Positions 24,995 to 35,800 of a DNA stretch of 64,000 nucleotides are shown here, piece by piece. Both the position numbers and the translations under genes were made by a program. A model generated the notes under the pieces. The model worked only from the letters and a program-made list of their open reading frames with translations. It was not told the DNA's origin and made no database searches. Origin of the DNA: Culex pipiens pallens (Eukaryota; Arthropoda; Insecta; Diptera; Culicidae). How positions within the stretch are numbered: the stretch's first letter is position 1; each line of letters begins with the position of its first letter. The stretch lies in contig NC_068939.1 in assembly GCF_016801865.2 (NCBI RefSeq), forward strand, positions 179,644,792-179,708,791, given 5' to 3'.

Positions 24995-26914
24995 CACGGA
25001 GAGACCGGCCAGGGCAAATCTAAAAAAATCTTGGTTAATTTAACTAAAAGTATGGCTTAATTTTTTACACAGCTTTTTTCAACAATCGATTGTTGATTTT
25101 GTTAACCCGAAATTGCTGACCACCAGTAACTAAAAGTAACTAAAAAAATAGTTGGAATTGCCATTTTCGTTGGCTAAATGTCCGAAAAAAATTCTAGCAG
25201 TCGACTGCTAGAATATTTTTTTCAGAAAATTAACTATTTTTTTTTGTTTTCAGCTGAAATATTGTGGAATATTCTGTAAAAAACAGGCTGGACCATACTT
25301 TTCAACTATTTTTCAACAATTTTTTTCGGTGTATTAACTGAAATATTTTTGCATGCTGAAAATTATTAGTGGATTATAACAAAACATTTCTTAATTAAAC
25401 ATAATTTATGTTAGTGTCGATATATATTTTCTTTAATTATCTAACGATATAGGCCGGGCTGAATTTCTAGCTACATTTTTAACTAATGTCTTACTTAAAT
25501 ACAGAAAAATATTCGTACATGTAGTCAATAATTAGCTATTGTTAGCAATATTGTTATTGAATTTGAAGTAATTTTTTTAATAATGCCTCACAAATTAATG
25601 CTGGGTGTTTTTATATTCGTATTTATTCTGCCTAAAATTTTAACTTTTTGTACTAATTTGTTTTTTTTTTTTGCATGAAGTTTTTAAATTACTGTTAAAA
25701 AGCATACAAACAAAACTTTTTATTAATTGTTATTATAAAACATGTAAGGCTTGATAAAAGTTTGAAAAAATTACGTTGCATAAATCTAAAAAATAATAAT
25801 TAAACATATTACAAATTTTGTTAAACATATTTAAAAAAGATGTTTAATTTCTCGTGAATTCCTTAAAAATATAAACCGAGGAAAATTTTTACCAAGTTAA
25901 GTTATTATGTTGTATAAAATTATGTTTTGTATTCACTTACCATCACTGTGCAATCATCCGATAAGTCATCATCATCTGCAACGGTCTCAGGTTTAGTTAT
26001 TTTTCTTGTGGTTGGACACAGAATTTACACCAAAGTGAACCTTTTGCTGCAAATAGACATATAAAATTTATTAGTAATTTAATACAAAATTCTTAATTTT
26101 GGCTATAAACTGAAAAAAGGATCGTAAATAAATGTAATTATGATGAGGAAAGAAAAAATATCAATAATGCTACTTACCAAGCTTGCATTAAATTTTTTCA
26201 ACGTATACTCCGATTCCTGAAAACAATATTTAGAGTTTTACTTACCAGTTTATTTAGCTGTCTTCTATTAACAGCATTTTTAAAATATTTCTATCTTCTT
26301 TTGTATATCTTTTATAAATTTTATTTTTTAGACGTTTCGCATCATCTAATTTTTATTTTGATATTATGTGTACGCATTTCCATGTATTTTATGGCTGATG
26401 ATTCTGAAAAAATAATGGTTCATTAAATTTGTATCCATCGTAAGCACGAAGGTTTTTCATTATTCAGTTTTCTAATTAAAATCACAACAGATAAATTGTA
26501 ATGTAAAAATTAATCCAAACTTACTTAGATTAACCAACCTTTTGTTAAATTTGCCCGTGCAAGTATTGTCGTGCAAGAGTTCACCCGCCTCTTCCTTTCA
26601 CTGCCCTTCCCTTTCCTTAAAACATTGTCATGAAGTCCCCTCGCATCAGAGGTCCTCATTGCGAATGTCCTCGTCTTGTTCTTCATAGTTTATCACCTGC
26701 AAAGAAATCATCAACAAACCTACTCACTAATTCTACCTCCCCAGTTGCAAAACTTTGATTTGCCACTTCAACATTAGCCAAATAATGTAATTTTCACCTT
26801 TCACATCCTCTCACTTCATGATTAACAACACAAACAAGTACGCTTTTGTTGAAATTTACGAAAGTAAAATCAACAATTTTAACTGTTAAAATTTCTGGGC
26901 ACAGTCTCTCCGTG
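24995..26914. mobile_element. 1.92-kb non-autonomous DNA element with CACGGAGAGAC ends
   Basis: The left end cacggagagaccggccaggg and the inverted right end cacggagagactgtgcccag share an 11-bp perfect terminal core. TA flanks both sides (24993-24994, 26915-26916). The interior is AT-rich (taattaac-type words) without a transposase frame. A small GC-richer patch lies at 26590-26700. A TA target suggests Tc1/mariner-type mobilisation, but the termini do not settle the superfamily. Confidence 0.75.
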
Positions 26915-26916
26915 TA

Positions 26917-27707
26917 AATGTTATCGTTTTGGAAAATATCGAAGACGCGTTTTTTCTAATCTTTTTTATGTTGTTGATTTAAACTTTTCAGAACAAATTT
27001 AAAATTTGATACCTGCTCTGTATCACCCTTTTCAAGTTTAAATTTTGCAGTTCTTGATTTTTTCAATGGGGAAAAAAATAAATTATAATGCAAATCTCTG
27101 CGAAATTCCAAACAAAAATGATTTTGTAATTATTCGAAAATCCCTATTTCGGGAAGAGATTCTCTGATCGATATGGAGTCTTCAGCAGAGTTGTAGTAGG
27201 CAATGAGAACAATTCAGAAAAATAGTTTTTTTTAAGTTTGCCATAAAAAGATAAACTTTCCAAAACTGTGTTTTTAAATAGGTTTATGGGGACCAAAAAG
27301 GACAAACTAATTTGACGGAGATAAACATTTTTGATAATTTCACGATTTAAAAAAAAATGAAAATGAATCGAAACACAAATTTTGTCTCTTTAAAATTTTG
27401 TGATTTAATAATTTTAAAATATTCTGAAAATTTCATAAAAATATCATTTCTTGACTTGAAAAAAATAGTGCTGGTTGGAAAACACTTAAACAATTTATTT
27501 TTCTAATTTTTCTATAAATAGCAATACTTTTTCTAAGCATTAATATTATTATTTGTTCGATTTTCAAACTTAGAAAATGAAACTTGTGTAGAATTTTCTT
27601 AGTTTCGTTTTTTCAAGAAATGGAATATATATAAAGAGAATCAATAATACACGTTTTTTTAACACTGGAACGCCCAACGCATGCCCAACTTACACGGACG
27701 CCCAATC
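26917..27707. other. AT-rich intergenic DNA
   Basis: No gene or clear mobile-element end. The segment around 27160-27310 has words resembling the R2 family on the opposite strand (tcttcagcagagttgtagta), but the match is too weak to annotate. Confidence 0.4.
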
Positions 27708-28065
27708 CTCCCAAAAAAGCTGGAACGGTAACTTCAACTCGCTGGTTCTCGGGCATAACTTAACCAATCAAGATGATTTTTTTTCAGTGATATATTAGAT
27801 TTCTAGATGATCCTAGAACTTTGCAGAACTCAATTTGATCAAATCTGAAATTTCGGCGACCGAAAACGATCCACCTTTTTTTAAACAGTTGCCAGCGTGG
27901 AATTTTTGGCGACTTTTTTCTACAGGCGAAAAGTTCTGCAAAGTTCTAGGATCATCCAAACATCCTTACAAATCACTGGAAAAAAGAATCGTCTTGATTG
28001 GTTGAGTTATGCCCGAGAACCAGCTAGTTGGAGTTACCGTTCCAACTTTTTTGGAGCCTTGGGAG
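27708..28065. mobile_element. Fold-back element, about 358 bp
   Basis: Arms of about 150 bp are imperfect inverted copies. Shared parts include ctggttctcgggcataact, accaatcaaga, and gatcctagaactttgcagaa. The central loop holds two ggcgac words (27858 and 27910). There is no coding capacity. The arms differ by many substitutions, so it is older than the 22-kb fold-back. Confidence 0.8.
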
Positions 28066-28089
28066 TTGAAAAAAAATAATATATTTTTA

Positions 28090-28290
28090 AAAGTCTTACC
28101 ACTTTTTTCTGGACTATCTTCCTCAACTAAAAGTTTGCTAAAGACACCATATTTATCAGAGAATCTCTTAAGACTTTCGAATATACCATTTTTGTATTGA
28201 CAGATGTCAAAATTGTATGGAGACTTGTATGGCTGAACTATTGAAGCATAATGCCATCTTTGGTCATAAAGAAAATTTCAGCCCAAAACC
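28090..28290 (+). repeat. R2-family dispersed repeat, copy 1
   Basis: Shared words with 47815-48060 are caaaattgtatgg, acttgtatgg, atgatg/atgccat and aatttcagcc, in the same order. A third diverged copy is at 32168-32330. No coding role is suggested. Confidence 0.5.
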
Positions 28291-29553
28291 AAAAAATGAA
28301 AAATAAAATTATGTGGAGAACTGCTCTATAACTTGAGAGTCTTGATATTTTATCTATCGTTGCTGTAATACAGCCAGAAAAGAAAGAGAGAGAAAAACAA
28401 AAAAACTCTTGTATCGACACAAATGACAAATCAACAAATACCACCAGCTGTCTAAATCCATTTCATTACAGCTAACATTTCTTCAAATCCTTTGAATAAA
28501 TCGAATTGATCACAAGAAACAAGACAGAAACTCGATTTTGCCAGTCCTCTCCGAAAACCACAACCGACCAAGCCTAATTCGATTTTCGGTCCCATCCTAA
28601 GAAATGTCTCTCCTTTGAAGCACACCAGCAACGTGCGATAAATTTAAATCAATAAAAACACTAATCTAGCGCCCTCGTCAGCAGCTGGCGTATAATTGTA
28701 ACGTCATTTGGACCAAATTTCATTCGGATAAATTTAGCCAATTTGTCATCAAAAGTCGCGCGGGGAAATTCCTAAGGTTAACTCAACTAAGATCTTCTGA
28801 CGGGGGAAATGACGTGGACGTTACACAGCTAGGCGAATTACAATTTGCACAAGCCGACAGGCTAATTGGCTTACTCGGGAAGATGACTGTGATGACGAAT
28901 GCTAATTTTATCTGGAAGGGAGTAATCCTGTTAAATGGAATAACTAACTTTGAAATGAATGCGAGGTAAATATTTGTTAGGAATGTCCTAATGAAGAAGC
29001 TAGGAATAGGTTATTAGGAATTGAATAACCATAATTTTTGTGACAATTATTGCATCTGAAGTCGTTTAGCTCCTTGCGCTGTAAATGAAATTATTTTCAA
29101 TTTGCACCAATAGCCATCATTCTAGGACTGGGAAAGGCGAAAGAAAACGTCCGTTTGCGGACGAGCTATGAGATTGTAAAGTGGCTTGGTCACAACTCGA
29201 TGTCACACGTCGGATATTGGACATAATTGCCCGGATGTGGTGGAAGGATCTTGTTTTCAATGGATTAATTGGCACTTACATTCCACTGTTGTACGGTTGA
29301 ATTGACAGGCCATGTTGCATTACTTTGTAGACATTTATTTTATGGTTCATTTCAATGTACTAAAGATGGTTTACGGAAAAGAAATTCTTAGTTCAATCAA
29401 TTCTTGTTCGGCAAGTACCATGCGTCTCCTTGCAAATATTCAATGATAGTTTGTTTAATGAAGAGGCACGATTCTTCAATAAAGATTGACATCCCAAAAG
29501 AGGAATACATACAAAAGATTAATTTCTCTCTATATCCTCTTATCACCCCCCAG
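28291..29553. other. Upstream flank of the transporter gene; promoter not resolved
   Basis: This interval should contain part of the 5' region of the gene that starts at 29773, but no TATA box or initiator can be assigned confidently. A good splice acceptor (a long pyrimidine tract ending cccccag at 29553) suggests that further non-coding 5' exons lie upstream, possibly outside this interval. Confidence 0.4.
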
Positions 29554-29772
29554 AACACTTCCAAACCCAGCGTAGCAGCCCCTCCCCCAGGACACGTGCC
29601 ACATGGACCACTTACGGACAATCTAAGACTCTCCTAGGCGGGTGTCGTCGTCGTCGTCCCACCAAACCACGCACCAGCACACAAACACCGTCGTTCCAGG
29701 AAGGACACATCCGACGACGGCGGCTCCAAGAAACGTTCGCGCGGTCGTCCTCCCGTCCCCGTCCGGGCAACG
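29554..29772 (+). other. Putative 5' UTR part of the first coding exon
   Basis: The segment follows a strong pyrimidine tract and AG at 29552-29553; a second possible acceptor is at 29589-29590. It is GC-rich compared with its surroundings. It contains a short upstream frame at 29603-29626. After the stop at 29635-29637, the frame of the main ATG stays open from 29638, with no ATG until 29773. Transcript data are needed to fix the real boundary. Confidence 0.45.
29603..29626 (+). other. Short upstream ORF (7 codons plus stop)
   Basis: ATG-GAC-CAC-TTA-CGG-ACA-ATC-TAA lies 147 bases before the main start, with G at +4. If this leader is transcribed it could reduce initiation at the main ATG. 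It is a common kind of control for amino-acid transporters, but its use here is inference. Confidence 0.3.
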
Positions 29773-29898
29773 ATGAAGTTTTCAATTCCGCTTCCTGGCG
29801 GTGGCACCGGACTGACACTGTTCTCGAAGCTCGTTCGCACCAAGGACTTGCGGAAGCTGCAGGGCGAAGATCCCAAGAGTACAAAGCCAAAACTAACG
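29773..29898 (+). CDS. Coding exon 1 (residues 1-42)
   Basis: Cytosolic N-terminus MKFSIPLPGGG, then a basic stretch (LVRTKDLRKL) ending KLT. It ends in phase 0 before the donor gtaggt. The same frame is open upstream to 29638 without an ATG. Confidence 0.88.
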
Positions 29899-32800
29899 GT
29901 AGGTTGTTGGGTTTTGCTTAAATCTTATCTAATGTTGCGTTCCAAAGTTTCCCTTTAATATAATAATTTTCATGAACAGTAGTGTCACAGACAACCCGAC
30001 ATAAATTTATTTTCAAAACCTTCAATCAACATTTTAACGGTTATATTGAAGATTTAGAAACTCATCACACCACTTTTCAATTCACGACTGCTCATTTAAA
30101 CGCATTTGACAGTTTTTTTTTAAATTAGTTACGACTGTCTGCCTGTCTGTGGAGTGTGACTTACGGAATTTATTCCTTTATTGAGCATCAAACGAGTGCG
30201 AATTGGGATAGGATTTGGTCGATTTAGTGGGTCCACATTAGGATATCGTTTGTGTGGGAAATTGAACAATGAGCTATGGAATAAATCATCGCTTTCTAGC
30301 TGTTGGCAAAACAAAGATGTGGAATTAATAATAATTTTATAGCAAATTTTCTGAACCCTTAAAAAAAAAAAAAAATCTGAATGTCGCTGAAATCGAACTT
30401 TTGGTGGCAATATCTTGTTAAAAAATCTGTAAAGTATTTTTCGATGGCAAATTCAATTTCAACATAAAAAAATTATGACAAAAAAATTATTTGCATAAAA
30501 TTTCGATTTTTTCCAAAAATCACTATTTTTTTCAACAAACTTTAATTCGGCTGCAGAATTTTCTCTATGGCTCAAAAGTTGCGGGTTTTTGTCAGCTAGA
30601 ACATAAATATCAAAAAAGTTTATTAAAAATCGGCAAATTTTTCCCTTAACCTATTTTTCTGAATATTCCTCAACAACACCCAAGACAAAGCACTCGTCCG
30701 AGAGAATAATGGCCTACACAGCAAACAAAAGTTGAATTTTGGAATGTTGAAAATTTGGTTGGTTGAATATTACTCATTTTTTGAGTAATATTACTCAAAA
30801 AATCTGTAAAAATGTGAACCTGATGAATATTCATCAGAAACTGATGAAAATTCACGAATTCCTGATGTAATATTACACATTTTTTTCGCCACAAAATCTA
30901 TCACCAATTCCTGATGAATATTACCATAATTTTTTTCTCTGTGTAGAGTCGAAAGAATAGTGGTACCATTCACGGACACAGAGAACACAGTTCGAGATGG
31001 GCGAGAGAATCATTCTTACGGGGTTCATTTCTAATCTAATCTAATCTAATCTAACACAAACGCAGCCAGTCCGATGAAAGCATGCTGGAAAGTCTTGTGA
31101 TTAGATTACGCCCCAAGCACTTTTCTTGTCAATATTAATAATTGCAATACATCCGAGAACACCCGAAAATGTAATACAAAAATTAAAGCGGCCAGCCCTA
31201 CTGCGTTGTGTTTACCGCAGAGAGGATTCTGAGAACGGATCACATTTCACAGAACCTACAGGGGAGGAAGGATGCGTGGACATACCGTACCAAACGCTCC
31301 GAATCAGTTAGGTGTAGTGTGTTAGTGTAAATTTGGCAGATAAATATAATTTTAGGGAGGAAGTGGAATTGAGCAAAATGGGATTAAGGAATGGGAAAGT
31401 GAGGAAAGGGTAGGAGGGTTTTTTTTTACTTTATAGTATAATAATATAGGAGAATATAATCATTAAGCAAATAATGATGGAAAGCTCTCACCAAGAATCA
31501 GCAAATCTTGAAATCTTCAAAAGACACAGCCAGATTGTGTCCCAATCGGCAGCTCCTAAGTTTTTATCAACGGCCGCATCAAATCAGCCAAGATTTCCTC
31601 GTCATCTGCGCGATTGAGGCTCTATCCCAGGTCAGCGACGTTTTCCCGGGCATGCAGCAAAGCAGCAACAGCTCCTGGTTCTGCCAAATCCATAAAAGGA
31701 ATCGAACCCCGTATATCTCCACCATCTCCACCTTTTCCACTACCACTCACAAGTTCGTCTAAAACTAGCCGATAAAACTTTGACGGAAGTCCTCAGAAGA
31801 CGAAAAAACGCGGAGCGATAAATCAATCCAACCGGTCGTGATCATAGCTTGCTTCGATCAAATTTCAGAATCATTCTTACGGGGTTCATTTGCAAAAAAA
31901 GTTCATCTGTCAAACAAAACACCAAAAACTGTAGACTAAAGGAATTGAACCTGAGACCTTTGATAAACTAACCCAATGACTTTACTTTCTCGGCCACCAC
32001 AGCTTGGTGACCAATAAGTTGTCAAAAGTCGATGTATGCCACTTGTTGGAGATTTATTATCTCAATTAACGAATGAACACATTTGTTATGATGGTGTGAG
32101 CATTACTCTTTAGATTTTGACCTCACAAAATTTTGAGGGAACGATTCTCTCCACTCTGAATTCTGGGTGTACGAGACTTGTATGGGTGTAATAATGACAC
32201 AAAATAGCTACTTTTGTCATTGGGGGACGAGGGAACCTTTCCCACAAAGTTTGAGCCAAATAAAAAAAACAAAAAATAAAAATGGTTGAAATCGGCCGAT
32301 TTCGTAGAGAATTGTTAATTTAACAAAAGCAGAAAATTTCATTTCAGCAAAAAAAAAAAAAAACTTCTGAAGTATAACATTTTTTATTAATTTGTTTTAG
32401 AGCCACAAAATTCATAATTATCGCTACAAAAAATTATGGTTTACCAATTTATTTATTTTGAAGTGTCTTGGAAAATATCGAAAATTCAATCTATTTTTTT
32501 TTCAATTCAATGTTAGATCCAAAATCTTAGTTGAAATTTCAATTCAGTTCACAAAACTGTAGATAATGTATATGGTTTGAAATAAAATTTCATTTTTCTG
32601 CACTTTAGCAGTACTTATTTCTTAATTTTTAAAATATTTTTTAGAATTATGTTTTAAAAATACCTTTAAATTTTCTATAATGATTTGTTGTAAATTTAGT
32701 AAGAACATTTCAAATTTTATTTTAGGTTTCAGTTCCTCCTTCTTTTCAAAATTTTACAAAAAATAAAAGTATGGGGACATAAAATATTATTATTGACTAA

Positions 32801-35800
32801 AACTGATATATTTTGTTGAAAAAAAAAAATTGCAAAAATCGATAATAAAATAATTTCTTTCATTGTATGCGCTTATTAATGCCCTTTCCATCAAATAAAG
32901 ACTTTTTAATTTTTCTACAAATTTCCATTTTGAGACCACAGATCGGAGCGTTTGGTACGGTATGTCCGCGCATCCTTCCTCGCCAGTAGATTCTGTAAAA
33001 TATGATCCGTTCTCAGAATTCTCTCTGCGGTGAACATAACGTAGTAGGGCAGGCCGCTTTAATTTGTGTAATGCATTTTCGGGTGTTGTCGGATGTATTG
33101 CCATTATTAAAATAATGACAAGAAAAGTACTTGAGGCGTGATTTAATCACAAGACTTTTCAGCAAGCATTCATCCAACTGGCCACGTTTGTGTTAGATTA
33201 AATCAGACATTTTTAAATTCAAAAGTTAAAAAAAACGTATTTTCATACATTCATATTTTGCAATTTTTGGAAATTAGCATGAATGTAATGATGTATAATG
33301 CGTTTTGTGATACTTTTAGTTCCAAATTTAGAATATCATTCTTTAAATTTAAAATTTATTTTTTTGCACCCTGTGTTAAGATAGGACCATACTTGTTTAA
33401 TTTTAACGCTATTGTATCAGTTTTTATTTGGCAGAAAAATGAAAATTTCAAAAATCAAGTAAAAAAGTTTGTTTTTTTCATACAAATTCCGCTTCCAATT
33501 ATGAAATGATTCTCAAGAGTCATATAGATTTTGGGCTGATAAAAAACACTTTGTAGAACATCGTAAAGCGCTACGAGTTGATCCCGTAAAAAACAAAATG
33601 ATTTTTGAAGAATGCTTTTTTGGAAATAAGATTAAGGTGAAACGGGACACTTTTCTAATCAAATATAAAAACGTATGTTGTTGTTGTTGTTAATTCATTT
33701 ATTTCAACAACAACAACATACGTTTTTATATTTGATTAGAAAAGTATGAGATTCTTGAAAATGAGGGCATTTGATTGGGTTTTGCTTTGTTTAGTTTTTT
33801 GCTCGTTTTTTTTTTATAAATTTAAAAGAAAAAAATTGCCATAAAAATATTAAACTGTAACCAAACAAACCCAATTTTTAAGGCTACTTTCTTCAAAAGA
33901 ATTACATTTTACTCGAAAAAGTTTCAATATACAGCTCAAATCTTCAAGGATCATCAAGACTAAATTTGAGCACCATTCCAAACCGCTGCACGTGTTGATT
34001 AATTTCCGAATCTCATTCCCGCGGGATAATCTGGACTCTTCTTCTTTTCTTCTCATTTGCAGAAATGTCTCACCACACTCGACCTAACCTCACTCGGAGT
34101 GGGATCGTGCTGTGGCACCGGTATGTATCTAGTCGCTGGTATGGTAGCGCGAAACATAGCTGGCCCCGGTGTAGTGCTTAGTTTTATCATAGCGGCAATA
34201 GCTAGTATATTTTCAGGTAAAGATAAAATTTTATCTTCTTTTTCTACACTTAAAATTGTGCTAATTGTGTGTGTGTCGTTGTCGATGTCGTTGTGTTTGG
34301 AGAGTGTCGCGGTGTCCTGAAAGAGAGTCTGTGTCGCACATACAGTACAAATGAACACATTGGCTTGATGCAATTAACAACAGCTAAATAAATTAAGTTC
34401 TAATTTGTAGATTGGAGATAGTCATACTGTGCAAACGTTGTTATGCATTTCATTTTGTTTATAAAGTGGAAAATTTATTATTTACAACTGTCATCAAAAC
34501 TGCCTGAATGTCTTATATATCTCCTCACATGCATGATCAAAATATGTTTCCCAACCATGGCACAAACAGCACAGCTCATGATTGCTCTTAAGACTTTTGC
34601 TCACACCTTACAAAAATGAACAAACACCAGACGGTGTGAATTGTTCCCCAGACTGTCGTTTGTGGAGTCGTCCCCGGTGGTTTTTTTCCCTTATTTCTTG
34701 CTGTCACAGCTTGACCTTCAAGACAAACAAAGCGCCAGCGAAGGTTAGGGTGGTGCAGAGTTTTCCTATGGTATGATATGGCAATGTATCGTTGTATGTT
34801 AAAATTGATATAGATCTTTAGGACTCTATGGAAGAAGATAAGGGTTTATTTAAATATTCCGTAACATATTCAGGGTGGGGACTATTTAAGTTTCTTGAAT
34901 TTAAATCTAGATTTTTTTTATTCTTTATTATAGAGTTTTTCAACCGGAGGCTGGTTCAACTCTTTCTAATTTTGATTTGTGTTAGGCATTTGTCATGGAA
35001 AATCTGAAAATGCCAACTTTTGTGCTACGAATTATTTGAACGAACTCTAGTGACTATTGATAGATACTGAAAAACGACCACAAGATTCCTTCGAAAACTT
35101 TTTTTTTTAAATTTAATTTGTAGATTAAGCCCAATCACACACAGTTTTAAAACATATTATTTTAACAATCTTCAAGCGTTTGACTTTAAAATATTTATTA
35201 AGGATTGCAACGAAATATTAAAATAAATAACTTCAGCAATTAAAATTTTGAATTATTGGACAATAATAATTAAAAAACACATAGAAAAAAAAGTTGGAAA
35301 TGCCATTCCACTGTAACTTAGGGTAAATGTGCCTATATTGGTTCCTAGCTGGTAGTCAAATGTTTAAAATGATGAAAAAAGTGACAGGAAAATTATGAAC
35401 CCCAAAACAGTCAAAAGATAACAGTTGGAGTATGTGAAATGAGCTTAGTACAGGGTGGCCACTCAAATCACATATTCGAATTACCGACTTTTTTCGATAG
35501 TTCCAGAATGTAAATAGTGACATTTCTTACCATAAATAATTGCATTTCATTAAAAACAGCTTTAGAGAAGTTAAATCCTACCATCATTTTTTTTTCTTTA
35601 AATGCATTTGACACTTTTGGTATAAATCAAAAATAACCCTCAGTAAAAAAGAATCTAATAAAATCAATAAAAGGAAGCCTTTATAATATTGATTCGGAAA
35701 GAAAACATAAGCAAAACCTTTTTTTTTTTCTTTTTTCAATAGCTGTACAAAATATAAAATGTTATACCCCATTCGCACGGGCAAGTTATAGCCGGTTATA

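Larger units (their letters stand above)
29899..34062 (+). other. Intron 1 (4164 bp): MITE, two retroposon fragments, hairpin
   Basis: It holds the MITE at 30714-30946, a retroposon with a 25-bp target duplication at 31031-31866, an R2 copy at 32168-32330, an inverted partner of the retroposon 3' end at 32936-33205 and a perfect hairpin at 33650-33744. The remaining sequence is AT-rich with no coding region. Donor gtaggt, acceptor ttctcatttgcag. Confidence 0.8.

Noticed and set aside
31126..33104. Pair of similar peptides (31126-31311 plus strand, 32790-33104 minus strand) that looked like a conserved small protein
   Set aside because: The similarity follows from two DNA copies of a retroposon 3' end in inverted orientation, and the frames run antisense to the retroposon. 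Reconsider only if substitutions prove to be mainly synonymous.
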